Shown piece by piece: positions 31,899-44,040 of a DNA stretch of 64,000 bases; within the stretch, counting starts at the first letter, position 1, and each line of letters starts with the position of its first letter. The position numbers and the translations under genes were made by a program. Where the stretch lies: NCBI GenBank assembly GCA_003996215.1, contig QJPP01003554.1, positions 62,001-126,000 of the forward strand. The letters run 5' to 3'. The notes under the pieces were generated by a model, which saw only the letters and a list, made by a program, of their open reading frames with translations, was not told the DNA's origin and did no database searches. The stretch comes from Jaltomata sinuosa (taxonomy: Eukaryota > Streptophyta > Magnoliopsida > Solanales > Solanaceae).

Positions 31899-33800
31899 TA
31901 TAATTTAGTACGGATATCAAGATTTCCTAATACTTCCTCTGTCCTAATTTATGTTATATTGTTTGGATTTCAAGAGTCAAACAGTTTACTTTTGATCATG
32001 ACATGAAATCTTCAGTTTTTTTGAAATACAATTTATATATTTGAAAATTATGTAAAAAGTATTATAAGTAACAATAATTAATAATTTAAAATATTTAAAA
32101 GATATATGAAAAAATAACTGCAAAATATAGACTTATTTGAATCTCAAAATCCATAAAAATTAGTTGTCATTATTTTTGTTTACTTATGTGTACGGTTATA
32201 TTTCCTTTCTTTGAAGAAGAAGCTGGGAATAGTCCCTTGAGTATAAGAGTGAATGCATTTTCGAGGTTTCTGATGTTAATCACCATCAACTACGTACAAT
32301 CACTAGTCTTCATCGGTTCTTTTCAATTTACTCCCCATTTTGCTTAGGAGTCACTCCCTCCTATAGTCTTCATCCATCATTCTATTTTTCTCCCCATTTT
32401 ACTTAGGAGACGCTTCTTTATGTGAAACATAGCAAAAGTTGCATTGTGATACCAAAAGTTTCTGAGGTAAGGTTTTCTTGGGTTCTTATCTCCTCTCTCT
32501 TATTCTGTGTCAGCTATTGTAGTTTGGACTTTGGAGTATTGTTAATTAGAGCTCAAAATTTTACAACTTTTTTATCCATTCTTGTTTTTGGATTTCAAAA
32601 ACCTAAGTCGGTGTTTTCCATGAAAATCAAATTTTTTACTTTATTTGGAATAGTTAGAAGATAGAGTTGTGTTTGGTTATAATTTTTGAAAATTAATATA
32701 CTTTTTCTAAAAAATACGAAATACAGTTGTGTAAATAGTTTTTCTTATTCTAAATAGTTGTTTCAACCATCAATGAGGAAATGAGATCTCTTTTCTTTTT
32801 TACAATTTAAATGGAAAAAAAAATTTAGACCTCACAAAGTACTCAAAAATGGAATAAATAGAGACAATAGGAAAGCGTTAGTTGACACAAAATGGTGTTT
32901 TTAACTCAAAAGTTTCATCAATAATTTGTGTAAACTTTGTTGAGGGCAAAAAGAGAAATTAAGGAGATGAAAAGACTAAGAGATGAAGTTGATGGTGTTG
33001 GCCCAGCAGGAAAGAGATTTTTGGAGTGGAGGGTAGATCTTTTTCTAAACAAAAGCGTCCCTCTAAAGAAGTGGCTCCCATCAAGAAAAAACAATGTGAC
33101 ATACACATGTACGGTGAGCAAAACAAGCACAAGTGAAAGCCGGCTCTATTCAGAAATAAGAATTGTTCTTTGGTGTGTTTCACTATTTATTTTCTCTTCT
33201 TTTTTCATATTATTATCTATTTACTATTTTTTATAATTAATAATTTGTATCCAAATAATGAAATTTTAAGTGCATATCATTTTAAAACCTACTGTCACTT
33301 TTTTTTCACCAACTCCATCAGATTGATGGGGGGTTTTAGACAGACCCCAACATTACTCCAAAAGTTTATGGAATTACAAGGAAAGGGGTGAATATTTGTC
33401 TAAATATAAGTTGTTTGAACTCTTCAAAAATATCAATAGATGGTCAAATTTTTCAAAAGTAGTATATTCTTAAAAAAAATTGACATGGATACGAGATCAA
33501 CATTAAAGAGTCCATGCAATTTAGGTCTAAATCCCTTGTGTTCTATGTAAGATGTGAAGTCAATGGTAATTTTATAAAGAAAAAATGGGGCACGTAAAAT
33601 CATGATCTTTTCACAAAATTAAGTATTTTATGTATATATTTTTTATATTTTGTATAATATTATATGTTGATACCCATGCTACAAGAAGATTAAATGGTTC
33701 ACTTGGTTGAAGGTCTAGGTATTTACCTATAGGACTAGGGATCAATATCTTGGGATTCCAATAAATTCATTTTGTTGCAGATTGTGTCAATATTCTTTTT
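31899..33800. other. Unassigned AT-rich DNA with a 60-bp duplication
   Basis: No coding gene that I can support. A degenerate Stowaway-like phrase (TACTTCCTCTGTCCTAATTT) occurs at about 31935 without its partner end. At 32305-32424 a 60-bp imperfect tandem duplication repeats AGTCTTCATC ... CTCCCCATTTT. An open frame at 32937-33236 (LRAKREIKEMKRLRDEVDGV start) resembles nothing I know and ends in hydrophobic low-complexity residues. Confidence 0.5.
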
Positions 33801-34719
33801 CTATGGTTGTTGAAGAACAAAAACCCCAATGCCCATTAATAGATTTTGTGTGCTGCTGCAGATGCTGATGTTGTAGGCCTAAGAAAGTTTCGCTAGATAC
33901 GAGAACCCACAGCCTGTCGTCGGAAAGAAACATAGCCCATCGAGGCGAAGAAGGCGCGTTGAGCCAATCTACCCAGGCACAACACACAACAGATGTCATT
34001 GGCTATTTACAAGTAGTTGGATTTGCCCTATGCATTGCGACACCTAGAGCTGGCCACAAGAGCAACATCTCGAACTCACCACACACAAGAAAGCACCACC
34101 ATTGCCTACCAATAGCCTAAAGACTACCAGAAGCAATGCCATCACTAGCGTACTACCAGCAAACAATGAGTCGCCATCGACGTGGTTTTATAGGCACAAG
34201 TGGCATAGCATGGATTAGTCATGCATGCCAGCATGCACCCACACGGCACATCTACATGCCCATCCGGTGCCAATGACAACTAGTAGAAGTCACGTCAAAG
34301 TTCCTTCAACACCTCTACCCCCGTTACATATGATTTAAAAAAACTCAAGTGTCAAGAGTAGACATATTATTGCCAGAGAATCATAATGTACATGTACAAC
34401 TCCGATGTGCACATTCTAGTGTACACCTATGCTAATGCATTTATAAATGACTTATAATCATTATAAATAATAGTTTTCATAAAAAAATTAAATATTAATT
34501 TTGACCATTCTAAAAAGTAATAATAAATTAATAAACAAGGGAACGAACCTTGGCAGAGGTGTTGAGTAGAGATGATGAAGAAGAGATTTCGTTCTCCAGA
34601 AAGTATGGAATCATTTTTATGCTCTTTTGATTTTTGCACGACATTAAGGGCATGTGGGGTACATGACATGCAGTGCCTAGCACATGGTGACATGGTGTTA
34701 TAATGAATGAGTGACCAAT

Positions 34720-34905
34720 AGTGCATGGCATATGGGTCTCCGCTATTTTTGTATGGCGTGTTGGTACATGGCTGCCCAATGATGCTTGGTGCACGGGTGT
34801 ACGCTCTTTGTGGATGGTGTATTTGTGCATGGGTGCACCGTTGTAGGTGCCCTAGTGCATGGTGCATGGTGCATGGTGCATGGTGCGTGGTGCGTGGTGC
34901 AGGGA
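34720..34905. repeat. Minisatellite of about 61 bp plus (CATGGTG)-type short repeats
   Basis: GGGTSTMCGCTNTTTKTGKATGG-like units recur about 61 bp apart (near 34734 and 34796), then five tight copies of GTGCATG/GTGCGTG at 34852-34905. Variants occur in the third and fourth unit copies at about 37420-37570 and 38075-38320. Confidence 0.7.
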
Positions 34906-34974
34906 CACCCTATGCCACAAAGACCACAATGGTAAGCTACTATTATACTTTGACATCGTTGGGTAGTTGGGAAT

Positions 34975-35245
34975 CGTTGGCCAATGTTGACCATGGGCGC
35001 TGGTATGCCAATGTCAGCCATGGATGTTGCCTACACTAATGTCAGCTACGGGCGCTGGCATGGGTGCCTGGCTATGCTGATATCGGCCACGGGCACCGGC
35101 ATGGGCGTCTGGCTGTGCAGATGTCAGACACTGGTGTTGCCATGGGCACCTACCTGTGCGGCTACGTGCACTGACATGGGCGCTTGATTATGCGTCCACG
35201 AGCGCTGACATAGGCGCTGCCTGTGTGGCCACGGGCACTTGCAAC
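34975..35245. repeat. Minisatellite of GCCATGGGCGCTGGCATGGG type
   Basis: Degenerate units of about 38-50 bp, each containing a GGCCAYGGGCRCYGGCATGG-like core followed by CNTGGCTRTG and GATGTC. Related tracts occur at about 36170-36330, 37640-37840 and 38400-38580. Unusually GC-rich for the region. Confidence 0.7.
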
Positions 35246-38200
35246 ACATGAAACAACTTCGAACAAGCCTAACTTATGTTTGCCCCATGACTGAGATAGA
35301 CTACATGCAAGGACATCGCTGCTCAAATAGGGATCCAAACTTACTGCACTAGACAAACTGTACTCACGTGTTGTGCGTCCAAATACTTTGTCGATGCATG
35401 CCAACAACCAACCCCAACGAGTGCATCCAGTAGCATATGATACACGAGTGTTCGCTCTTTGTGGATGGTATATTTGTACATGGCTTCCCAACTGCGCGTG
35501 GCGCATGGGTGTATGCACATTCTAGTGTATATCTATGCAAGTGCATTTACCAATGACTTATAAACATTGTAAATAACAATTTCATAAAAAATATAATACT
35601 AATTATGAAAATTAAAATAAATAATAATAAATTAATGTAAAAAAAATATAAACAATGTTATGAAAAAATTCTCAATATATTAAATAACCTTGTAACCCGT
35701 AATTAAGTAAATATTTGTACAAATAAATTACCGTAAACATGGTTTCATAGGCACTGTGGCATAGCACAGAGTAGTCATGCATGCCACCATGCATCCACAC
35801 TGCACACTGAAATGCCCATCTGGTGCCAATGTCAACTAATAGACTAGTACAAGTCACGTTGAAGTGCCTTTCACACCTCTACCCCTGTTACATATGCTTC
35901 AAAAAAACCATGTGTTAGGAGTAGACATGTTTTTACCAGAGAATCATAATCGACATGTACAACTCCAGTGTGCATATTCTAGTGTACAACTATGCTAATG
36001 CATTTATAAATGACTAATAAACATTATAAATAAAAGTTTTTACAAAAAAATTAATATTAGTTACGAAGATTCAAAATAATAATAATTAATTTAATAAACA
36101 AAGGATAGAACCTTAGTGGAAGCATTCAGTAGAGATGATGAAGAACATATGTCATGCCCCAGAAAGTATGACGACCATGGGCACTAGCATGCTGATGTTG
36201 TCCATTGGATGTGCCTATACGGATGTTGTCCACGTGCGCCTGACTGGGCCATTGTCATTTGCGAGTGCTAGCATGGGTACCTGGCTTTGTCGATGTTGGC
36301 CACTGGTGCTGGCATGGGTGCTGCCAGTGTGACCATGGGAACTTGCAACACAGGAAACTAATTTTGAACAAGCCTAAATTGCATTTACCCAACGATTGAG
36401 ATGGCCTCCGGGATAGGCATCCCTTCTCAAATAGGGATCCACCCAAACTGCACAAGGCAAAAACTAATCACGTGTTGTGCGTCCAAATTCTTAGTCGGTG
36501 CATGCCAAACACCAACCCTAATTCCCATCAATAGTTGTCTTGCACTGCTGCAAATGCCAATGTTGCAAGTCCAAAGAAAGTACTGTAAGACACGAGAAAC
36601 CACATCCTACCCTCAGGAGGAAACATATCTCACCGAGGCAAAAAAGGTGTATCAAGACAATCTTCTTAGGAAAAGTGCACAACAAAAGTTCTTGCCTCTT
36701 TACGAGTTGTTTGATTTACACCATGCACTACGGCACATAGAGCTTGCCACAAGAACAACATCTAGAACTCACCATACATAAGAAAGCACCACCATTTCCC
36801 ACCAATAGCCTACAGACTGCCAGAGGCAATGCCGCTACTAGCGTAATGCCAACACACAATGAGTCAGCGTCGATGTGGTTTTATAGGAACTAGTGGCATA
36901 GTACGAATTAGTCATGCATGCCACCATGCACCCACACTGCCCCCTGACATGCCCATCCAGTGGAAACTTCAACTAGTAGAAGTCACGTCAAAGCGCCTTC
37001 CACACCTCTACCCCCATTACATCTGCTATAAAAACAATCCAAGTGTCAGGTATAGACATGTTTTTGCCAGAGAATCATAATGGACATGTATGGCCCAATA
37101 TTCCCATTCCAGTGTACAACTATGCTAATGCATTTATAAATAACCTATAAACATTGTAAATAATAGTTTTCATAAAAAAATTAAAATTAATTACGAAGAT
37201 TCAAATATAATAATAAATCAATAAACAAGGGATTGAACCTTGGCAAAAGATTGAGTAGAGATGATGAAGACTAGATGTCATTCCCCAGAAAGCATGGGCT
37301 TATCTTTATGCTCTTTTGATTTACGCACGACATTATGGGCACATGGCGTACATGACATGCGGTGCCTAGCGCATGGTGGCATAGTGTTATAACAAACAAG
37401 TGACCAATAGAGCATGGTTCACGGGTCTCCGCTTTTTGTGTAGGGCGTATTGGTACATGGCTGTCCAATGACGCATGGTGCATGGCTTTCCTCTCTTTAT
37501 GGATGGTGTATTAATACATGTGTGCACTGCTGCATGGTGCCCTGGTGCACGATGCGTGGTGCAGGGATACCCTATCCCACAAGAACATAATGGTAGGCTA
37601 CTATTGAACCTTGACATCAACGAGTTTTTGGAAATCATTGGTCAATGTTGGCCATGGGAGCTGCCTGCATCGATGTCATCCACATACGTTGGCATGGGTG
37701 CATGTCTATGCCAATGTCAGCCATGGGTTCTAGCATGGGCGTCTGGCTGTGCATATGTCATTCACTGGTGCTGGCATGGGAACTTTCCTATGACAATGTG
37801 CACTAGCATGGGCGCCTAGCTGTGTGGCCACATATAATGATATGGGTGCTACCCTTGCGGACATAGGAACTTAAAACATAGGAAATCAACTTCGAACAAG
37901 CATAACCTGTGCTTGTCCCACGACTGAGATGGTCTATAGGCTATTACATTGCTTCTCAAGTAGGGATCTAACATAACTACACAATCCGAACATCACTCAC
38001 GTGTCATGCGTCAAAATGCTTCATTGATGCAAGCCAACACAAACCCTAATGCGTGCATCCAATAACACATGGTGCATGGGTGTCTGCTCATTATGGATGG
38101 TATATTGTAAAATGTGCCCAATTGCACATGGTACACAAGACTCTGCTCTTAGTGAATAGTGTGTTGGCATGTAGGTGCCCAATAGCGCATGGCGCACAGG

Positions 38201-38964
38201 TGTCCGCTCTTTGCAAAAGGTGTATTGGTGCATGGCTGCACTAGTGCCTGCTGCTTGGTGCGTTGGTGCATAGTGCACTGGTGCACAGTGGTGTTGGTTC
38301 ATAGGTGAATGATGCATGGTTCATAGACATCCTATGCCAAAAATACCACCATGATATGCTACTATTTCACCTTGATATCTATGGGTAGTTAGAATGATTG
38401 ACCGATGTTGGCCATGGGCGCTGGCATGCCGATCTCGTCTATAGGCGGTGCCTATACTGATGTCGTCCACGTGTGTTTGGCTGTTCTATCATCAGCTGCG
38501 GGCGCTGGCATAGACACCTGTCTTTGCGGATGTTAGCAACTGGTGTTGGCATGGGTGTTGCCGGTGCTGCCATGGGTGTTTGCTACACAGGAAACTGACT
38601 TCGAACAAGCATAAATTGCATTTACTCAATGATGAGATGGCCTGCGGGCTACGACATCGCTGTTCAAGCAGGGTCTATCCTAATCGCACAAGCCAAACAC
38701 CAATCACGTGTCGTGCATCCAAATATTCATCGATGCATACTAAACACCAACCCAACCGCCCAATAATAGATGTCGTGCACTGCTGCAAATGCTGATGTTG
38801 CAATGCCAAAGCAAGTCATTGTGGACACGAGAACCCCCAGCCCATCTTTCTGAGGAAACTTAGCCCACTGAGGCAAAGAATACATGTTTATCTAATCTAC
38901 TTGGGAATAACACACAATGAACGTTGGATGCTCTTAACTAGTAACTGGATTCACCCCATGCATT

Positions 38965-39141
38965 GTAGAGAGAATAAATAGAACGCTCCTAGAAATGGTT
39001 AGGTTCATGATGGCACAAGCCATCCTTCCAATTAATTTTTTGGGTGATGCTTTGCTTACTGCCACCTATGTATTTAACAGAGTGCCTACAAAATCTATTG
39101 CAACTACTCCATATGAGTGATGGACTGGAAGACAGATGATC
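38965..39141 (+). pseudogene. Ty1/copia integrase fragment
   Basis: One frame reads VERINRTLLEMVRFMMAQAI, then LPINFLGDALLTATYVFNRV and PTKSIATTPYE, a TGA at 39118, and WTGRQM. This is the highly conserved copia integrase end (ERxNRTLLEMxRxM ... NRxPTKSxxxTPYExWxGRxP). About 59 codons only. The left join is to the fourth tandem unit at about 38961 and the right to element D's LTR. The rest of the copia element is absent. Confidence 0.88.
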
Positions 39142-40433
39142 GAAAGAGCAAGAATCTACCGAGAGGTGAGATCCAACGTGCGTACTGCAAGAGAGCACCT
39201 ACATTTTGTAGGTTCCAGCGCACATAGAAGATAGAACACTGCATGAACAGTCGTCTGTATCCGAGCTGCAAGAACCCAAGGGAGATCGCCCCTTCCTTCT
39301 CACCTAGGATTGCAAGTGAAGCAACCTCACTGCATGGAAGAATAGGCTCCTGTGAGCCGCAGGTTGCAAGGGGTGACCGCAGGTGCCTCCACACTTTACT
39401 TTGCACATTCCCCAAAGGGAAAAATGGTCAAAATTTGTGACGTAATTAGAAAGGTTCCAAAACCCTTTTTGGGACTGGTGCAAAGGATATACTGCAGTTT
39501 TTCCATTCCTAAGTAGAATAGTTGATAGGGTTCAATTTTTCTTCTTCTTCTTCTTCTTATCAAGAGTGAAAAACACCATTGTTAACATTTTCGAGCTTGG
39601 AATTTGAATTTTTCTATTGAAGAATGAATGGAATTTTTAAACACCCAATTGGTATATTATCTTGTTCTTTCACTATGAGTAGCTACACTCAATTGTAAGG
39701 GTGTGTGTATGATGGGTGTTTGAATTTGGGAATGGGTGTTGATTATTTGTGTTCATAATTGGTTATTATGTATGGATCTATTGAATTCTTCATGTTTTAA
39801 TTATAAAATTGATGGTTGCAAACACTAATTTATCTTGCTAATTGTATGCTTGCTTGAAGAAGGAGTTCATTAAATAGGGTAAGAGTTCAATAGTGGGGAC
39901 TTGTGATTTTTGCCATAGATTGAGGCTAGAAATAGCTTGATATAGGAAATTCTCATCTAAGAGTCAAATCTAGAAATAGTTTGATTCACCTAAGATAATT
40001 TAATTGGTTTGATGTCCAACTATGGGGATTAAAAGAGACAAGAGTATACATACTTAGTGGGTTGAAAAACTACTAAGTATTGCCTAAACCAAAGCTACTC
40101 ATGCTAATAATTGAAAGTTTACTTGAATAATTAACCTCTATCCCATTGTATGACCCCATCGGAAGCACAACCCTAGCCTTCCAATCTTGATCAAGTCAAT
40201 TGTCTTTGTGTTGTCCATTTCATACATTTTGAGTCTTGATTTCCCAAACCGTTTCCCATAATTTTTAATTTACTTGTTTGAACAACTTGCTTACTCTAGT
40301 TAATTGATTTTTGACGTTTAGTGGTAAGTCATCATACCAAACTCTGTGGATTCAACCCCGACATCCGTTGAGTACTTATTGTTTTGCTTAACGATTGTTA
40401 CCACCTCCTTTGGGAGAGTGTTTTTGAATGTCA
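39142..40433 (+). repeat. Element D 5' LTR (left edge approximate)
   Basis: The right edge is clear (TTTTTGAATGTCA at 40421-40433, then the primer site). 39240-39420 is GC-rich with CCGCAGGT/TTGCAAGG words, a (CTT)n run sits at 39537-39558, and 39600-40400 parallels the downstream part of B's LTR. The left edge could be the TGATCG at 39136 just after the copia fragment. Confidence 0.6.
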
Positions 40434-40440
40434 TAAAAAA

Positions 40441-40458
40441 TGGTGCCGTTGTCAGGGA
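40441..40458 (+). other. Primer-binding site of element D
   Basis: TGGTGCCGTTGTCAGGGA, 7 bases after the LTR, as in B. Three transitions relative to the tRNA-Asp complement. Confidence 0.82.
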
Positions 40459-40560
40459 TTGGATTTTGATTTGCCATTTTATTGTCTATTGATTCACTTT
40501 TATTGATCATTTATTCTTTTTTACATTTTTGTTGTTTCTGTTGCTTTGAGTAGGTTGCAT

Positions 40561-43167
40561 ATGAGTTACGCTGGTGACCAAGAAAGTGTGGACGTATATA
40601 TAGACATGGAGGATAAACCTATTGTTCATGGTGCCATGGGTACCATCCGACTACCTCTAACTATTGGCAACGTTGTATTCCATGTAATGAGTACAATGTT
40701 GCATTTGCTACAAATGAAAGGGCTATTTGGAGGGCTGGCCCATGAAGATGCAAACCAACATATTCGGAATTTTGTCGAGATTTTCCATCCCTTCAACATT
40801 CAAAACATAACTCAAGAATTGATCCAACTTCAGTTGTTCCCATTCTCTCTTACGGGTGAGGCAACTGCATGGCTTGAAAAGCTCCCCGAGGGATCTATTA
40901 CGACTTGGAATGGGTTGGATAAAACTTTCGTGGACCGGTTCTTCCCACCCTCATGAAGGTTGCATTTGGAGATGAGATTATAAACTTTTGCCAGTTGTCG
41001 AATGAACCATTACACGAGGTGTAGTTAAGGTTCAAGTAGAAGCTATTGCTATATCCTAACCACGGTCTATCGGAAGGGGTTCTACTTTCAAGCTTCAATC
41101 AAGAACTTAATTCTATGAACAAATTGGTGGCTAACAATATTGCAGGTGGCTCTATCATAGATCAAGCTTATGGTTTTGCTTCGGCTCTTTTAGATCGAAT
41201 GACGAAAACTAATAGAGCATGGAACATAAGAGAGGCTGAAGTCCCGTTGGGTGTTACTTCCTCCATAATGAGCAATGAAATGAGGAGAAAATAGGAAGAG
41301 AGAGACGAGACCATGGCTAATATGATGACCCAAATAGAGTTGTTGGCTAAGCATATGATGGGAGCGGGGACTAAGAGTATAAACGTCATGGGAGCTTATG
41401 TTTCCAAAGGCCATGATAAGGGTACTTACTCTTTGGTGGATGAAGAAGCTTATTTTCTAATGGCGGGTTCTTGCCCAGGGACCAAGGTGCAAATCAAGAC
41501 CCTTGGTAACCTTGGAATGAGAATCAAGGTTAGAACTGGGAAAGAGGTAACCAATGGAGAGTTAGGGAGAAAGGTAGAGACCGTGAAGGTTAATGGAGAG
41601 ATTGTGAGAGAGACGGTGATCTCTACAATCACCAAAGTGTTAACCTCTATGTACCTTCACCCAAGGTATATGCTTTGCCATTCAAACCAAGTTTGAGTGA
41701 CCCCTCAAGCTCCAAAATTGAAGATATGTTGTCACGAGTGCTATAAAGGGTTGATTCTATGGATAACAGGGTAAAAGATTTGAAAAGTGATGTATCTACT
41801 CTTCACCAAACGGTGAGTTTCCACTCTGTGTCAATCAAACATTTAAAGGCTCAAATAAATCATCTCTCAGCCCAAATGAACTCCACTTAAAGGGCACCCT
41901 TCCTAGTGATACTCTCGCAAATCTAAAATATAATGTCCACGTGATGGAGCTTTTTACTAGAAGTGGAAGGATGCTTGATGGAGTAGGGAGATAGACCAAA
42001 GAAGTCAAGATTAAGAAAAGTTGTGATGCAAATACGGAAATTGGGGTGAAGCTTAGCGCACCCAATATGGTTGTTAATGATGAAAACCCGAATGAAAATA
42101 AGGATAAGGTCAAAGTGCCTCCTCAAGTTGCAATTGAAATGGAGGAGAAGAAAGAGGAGGAAGTCCCTAGTAAGCCAAGGTCGTTGCCTAAAGGTCCTCC
42201 CCCATATCCTCATAGGTTAATCAAGAAGAAGGAAGATAACCAATTTAAGAAATATATAGACATGTTCAACAAATTATCTATTTACATTGCTTTGGTTGAT
42301 GCTCTCATGCAAATGCCTGATTATGCAAAATTCATGAAGGAATTGCTTAAAAAGAAAAGAGGGATTAATGTGGGAATAGTTGAAGTATCCCACAGTTGCA
42401 GCGCTATTATGACAAGCAATATAGCCCCGAAGAGGGAAGATCCGGGAGCTTTTACCATCCATTGTACCATTGGCGTCTTCGTGTTCAGAAAGGCCTTGTG
42501 TGACCTCAGGGCAAGCATAAATTTGATGCCCCTAGTGATCTTTAAAAATTTAGGTTTAGGTCCTTCTAAACCCACACCGGTGAGTTTTTTAATGGCCGAC
42601 CATTTGATAAAGAGCCCGGTGGGAATCTTGTTTGATGTGTTGGTGAAAGTGGACAAGTTCTTCTTTCCAGCTGATTTCATGGTATTAGATTGTGATGTTG
42701 ATCTCGAGGTGACTATCATTTTAGGGCACTCATTCTTAGCTACGGGAAGAGCCTTAGTCAATATTGAGTTAGGAGAACTCAAATTTCAAGTGGGGAGCGA
42801 GAAGGTCACATTCAACATTTGTCAACCAATGAAGCCCCCAGATGAGTATAGGGTTGTATCCGTGATAGCTACCAAAGATGAGCTGGTTAAAATTCCATTG
42901 GGAGAGGAAATTGGAGACAAACCACAAGACGATCAGCTTGTTATCTACAATCATTGTAGGAAGATGGATCTCGAGGGATTTATTATGCCCAAGCCACCAA
43001 TAATGGTTGACATGCACATGGACCCTAATGACACTCTTCAATTGTTCTTATCTATGATGTTATCAACTTGGCAAGGAGAGCAGGTGATGAGAATCTTGAG
43101 GAAGTACTTTCGATGTTTTGTATGGGATTGTGCCAATTGTATTGGCATGACCCTCGGCAATGATTGA
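40561..43167 (+). pseudogene. Element D gag-protease with RT stub
   Basis: ATG taken at 40561 (an upstream TTG in frame is unlikely). 40561-40953 is the Gag core (LQMKGLFGGLAHEDANQHI, IQLQLFPFSLTGEATAWLEK, FVDRFFPPS), stopped by TGA at 40954. A frameshift leads to 41046-41294 (LLDRMTKTNRAWNIREAEV) and 41313-41696. 42046-43167 is a 373-codon open frame: acidic linker, Pro-rich PPPYPHRLIKKKE, then protease with LCDLRASINLMPL (Gly of DLGAS changed to Arg) and ILGHSFLATGRALV. It ends RKYFRCFVWDCANCIGMTLG, the decayed counterpart of B's HIGAIGWTIADIKDISLG, where RT would begin; the stop is at 43165-43167. Confidence 0.85.
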
Positions 43168-44040
43168 TCCATGAGGTACTATCGTCATGCCATGACGTAA
43201 ATTCAAGTGCTTCTTGGGATGAAACCCAAGTATTTTTAATTTATTTACTTTACTTCTTGCTATTTTGGGTGTGTTTTTTCAGGAATGCACGGAGATTGAA
43301 AAATGGCTAAGTGGAAAAATTTCAGAGGTGATGTGCGACATGACTTGTGCAGCACATATGCTGACCCGCGGTCGCATGGGGCATCGTATCCTATTGATAG
43401 TAAGCTAAAGAAAAAGGGAAAAATCATAAGGCAGGTGCGACATGAGGGGAAAATTGCATGGAGACTTACGAATGCACATGCCATCGCATTCTCAAACCAG
43501 TGAACTAGCAATGAAAGAGCTAAAATTGACATGTGTGGACTCATATGTGAAGCGCAAGTAGTGACATGAGAATCGTACATGGCGTTGCATGCCCAGGTGT
43601 GATTTAAATTTTTTTTGACCTACCCTTGACCAGACCTGACCCAAATTTTTGACCCGCGCCTCTTCTTCTTCTTGTTTTCTACCTTCTTCTTCCTTTTTAC
43701 ACCATTATTCTCCCACAAACCTTCAAACTCTCTCTTACAAATCCCCCAATCCTCCATACTCTTCTCCACACTCTCCTGTTTATTCTCCATCACACCACCA
43801 CCGGTGCACCACCACCGATGCACCACCACCACATTACTTGAGTTTCGGCGAGGAATTTTATGGTCACCATTGTCAGCCTCAAAACTTTAATTTTTCACTC
43901 CTCACCACCTCTTTTTCACTTGTGGTAAGTTCCCCAATGTTAAATCATTAATTTTTACGTCTTTTGAGAATATTATTAGTGAAGCATGCTACTTAGATTG
44001 TACCATATTTGTTTGTGCTTGAGATTTTCTGAACTCAGAG
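43168..44040 (+). other. Element D 3' tail joined directly to the RT stub
   Basis: GAGGTACTATCGTCATGCCATGACG (43172 on) and the following CAAGTGCTTC phrase correspond to the sequence after integrase in B (16289-16330) and to F (54729-54790). A motif patch with GTGCGAC words (43325-43600) and (CAC)n-rich DNA (43790-43840) follow. The text parallels F until about 44030, where G's LTR begins. Confidence 0.7.

Larger units (their letters stand above)
33801..38960. repeat. Complex tandem-repeat cluster: four imperfect copies of a 0.9-1.7 kb unit
   Basis: Landmarks recur in order. The phrase GTGCGTCCAAAT (or close variant) followed by a TGCATGCCAA-like stretch is at about 35383, 36476, 38001 and 38711; GAGATGATGAAGA at about 34571, 36132 and 37259; GAGAATCATAAT at about 34377, 35940 and 37068; CTTCGAACAAGC-like at about 35256, 36365, 37891 and 38600. 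Copies run roughly 33.8-35.48, 35.48-36.51, 36.51-38.04 and 38.04-38.96 kb, each with different deletions. Within them are a CATGGTG/GTGCATGG minisatellite and a GGGCGCTGGCATGGGCG minisatellite. No protein family is recognisable. Confidence 0.8.
39142..44040 (+). mobile_element. Element D: Athila-like gag-protease derivative lacking polymerase, 3' truncated
   Basis: 5' LTR ends at 40433 and is followed by the primer site 40441-40458. gag is 40561-41700, protease 42046-43167, then the conserved tail starting CAAGTGCTTCTTGGGATGAA (43205). RT, RNase H and integrase are missing: the frame stops 25 codons into the segment that precedes RT in element B. The LTR shares R-U5 features with B (GTAGCTACACTC...TGTATGATGGG, GGTGGTTGCAAACA-type text). 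No 3' LTR is found; G's LTR begins at about 44040. The left boundary is approximate. Confidence 0.75.

Noticed and set aside
31930..32210. Stowaway/Tc1-mariner-like MITE
   Set aside because: Only one degenerate terminus-like phrase (TACTTCCTCTGTCCTAATTT) was seen. No facing terminus or TA duplication was convincing.
32937..33236. 99-codon frame starting with a charged helix-like segment (KREIKEMKRLRDEVD)
   Set aside because: No family recognised, starts at TTG rather than ATG, ends in low-complexity hydrophobic residues, no exon neighbours. Left as unassigned DNA.
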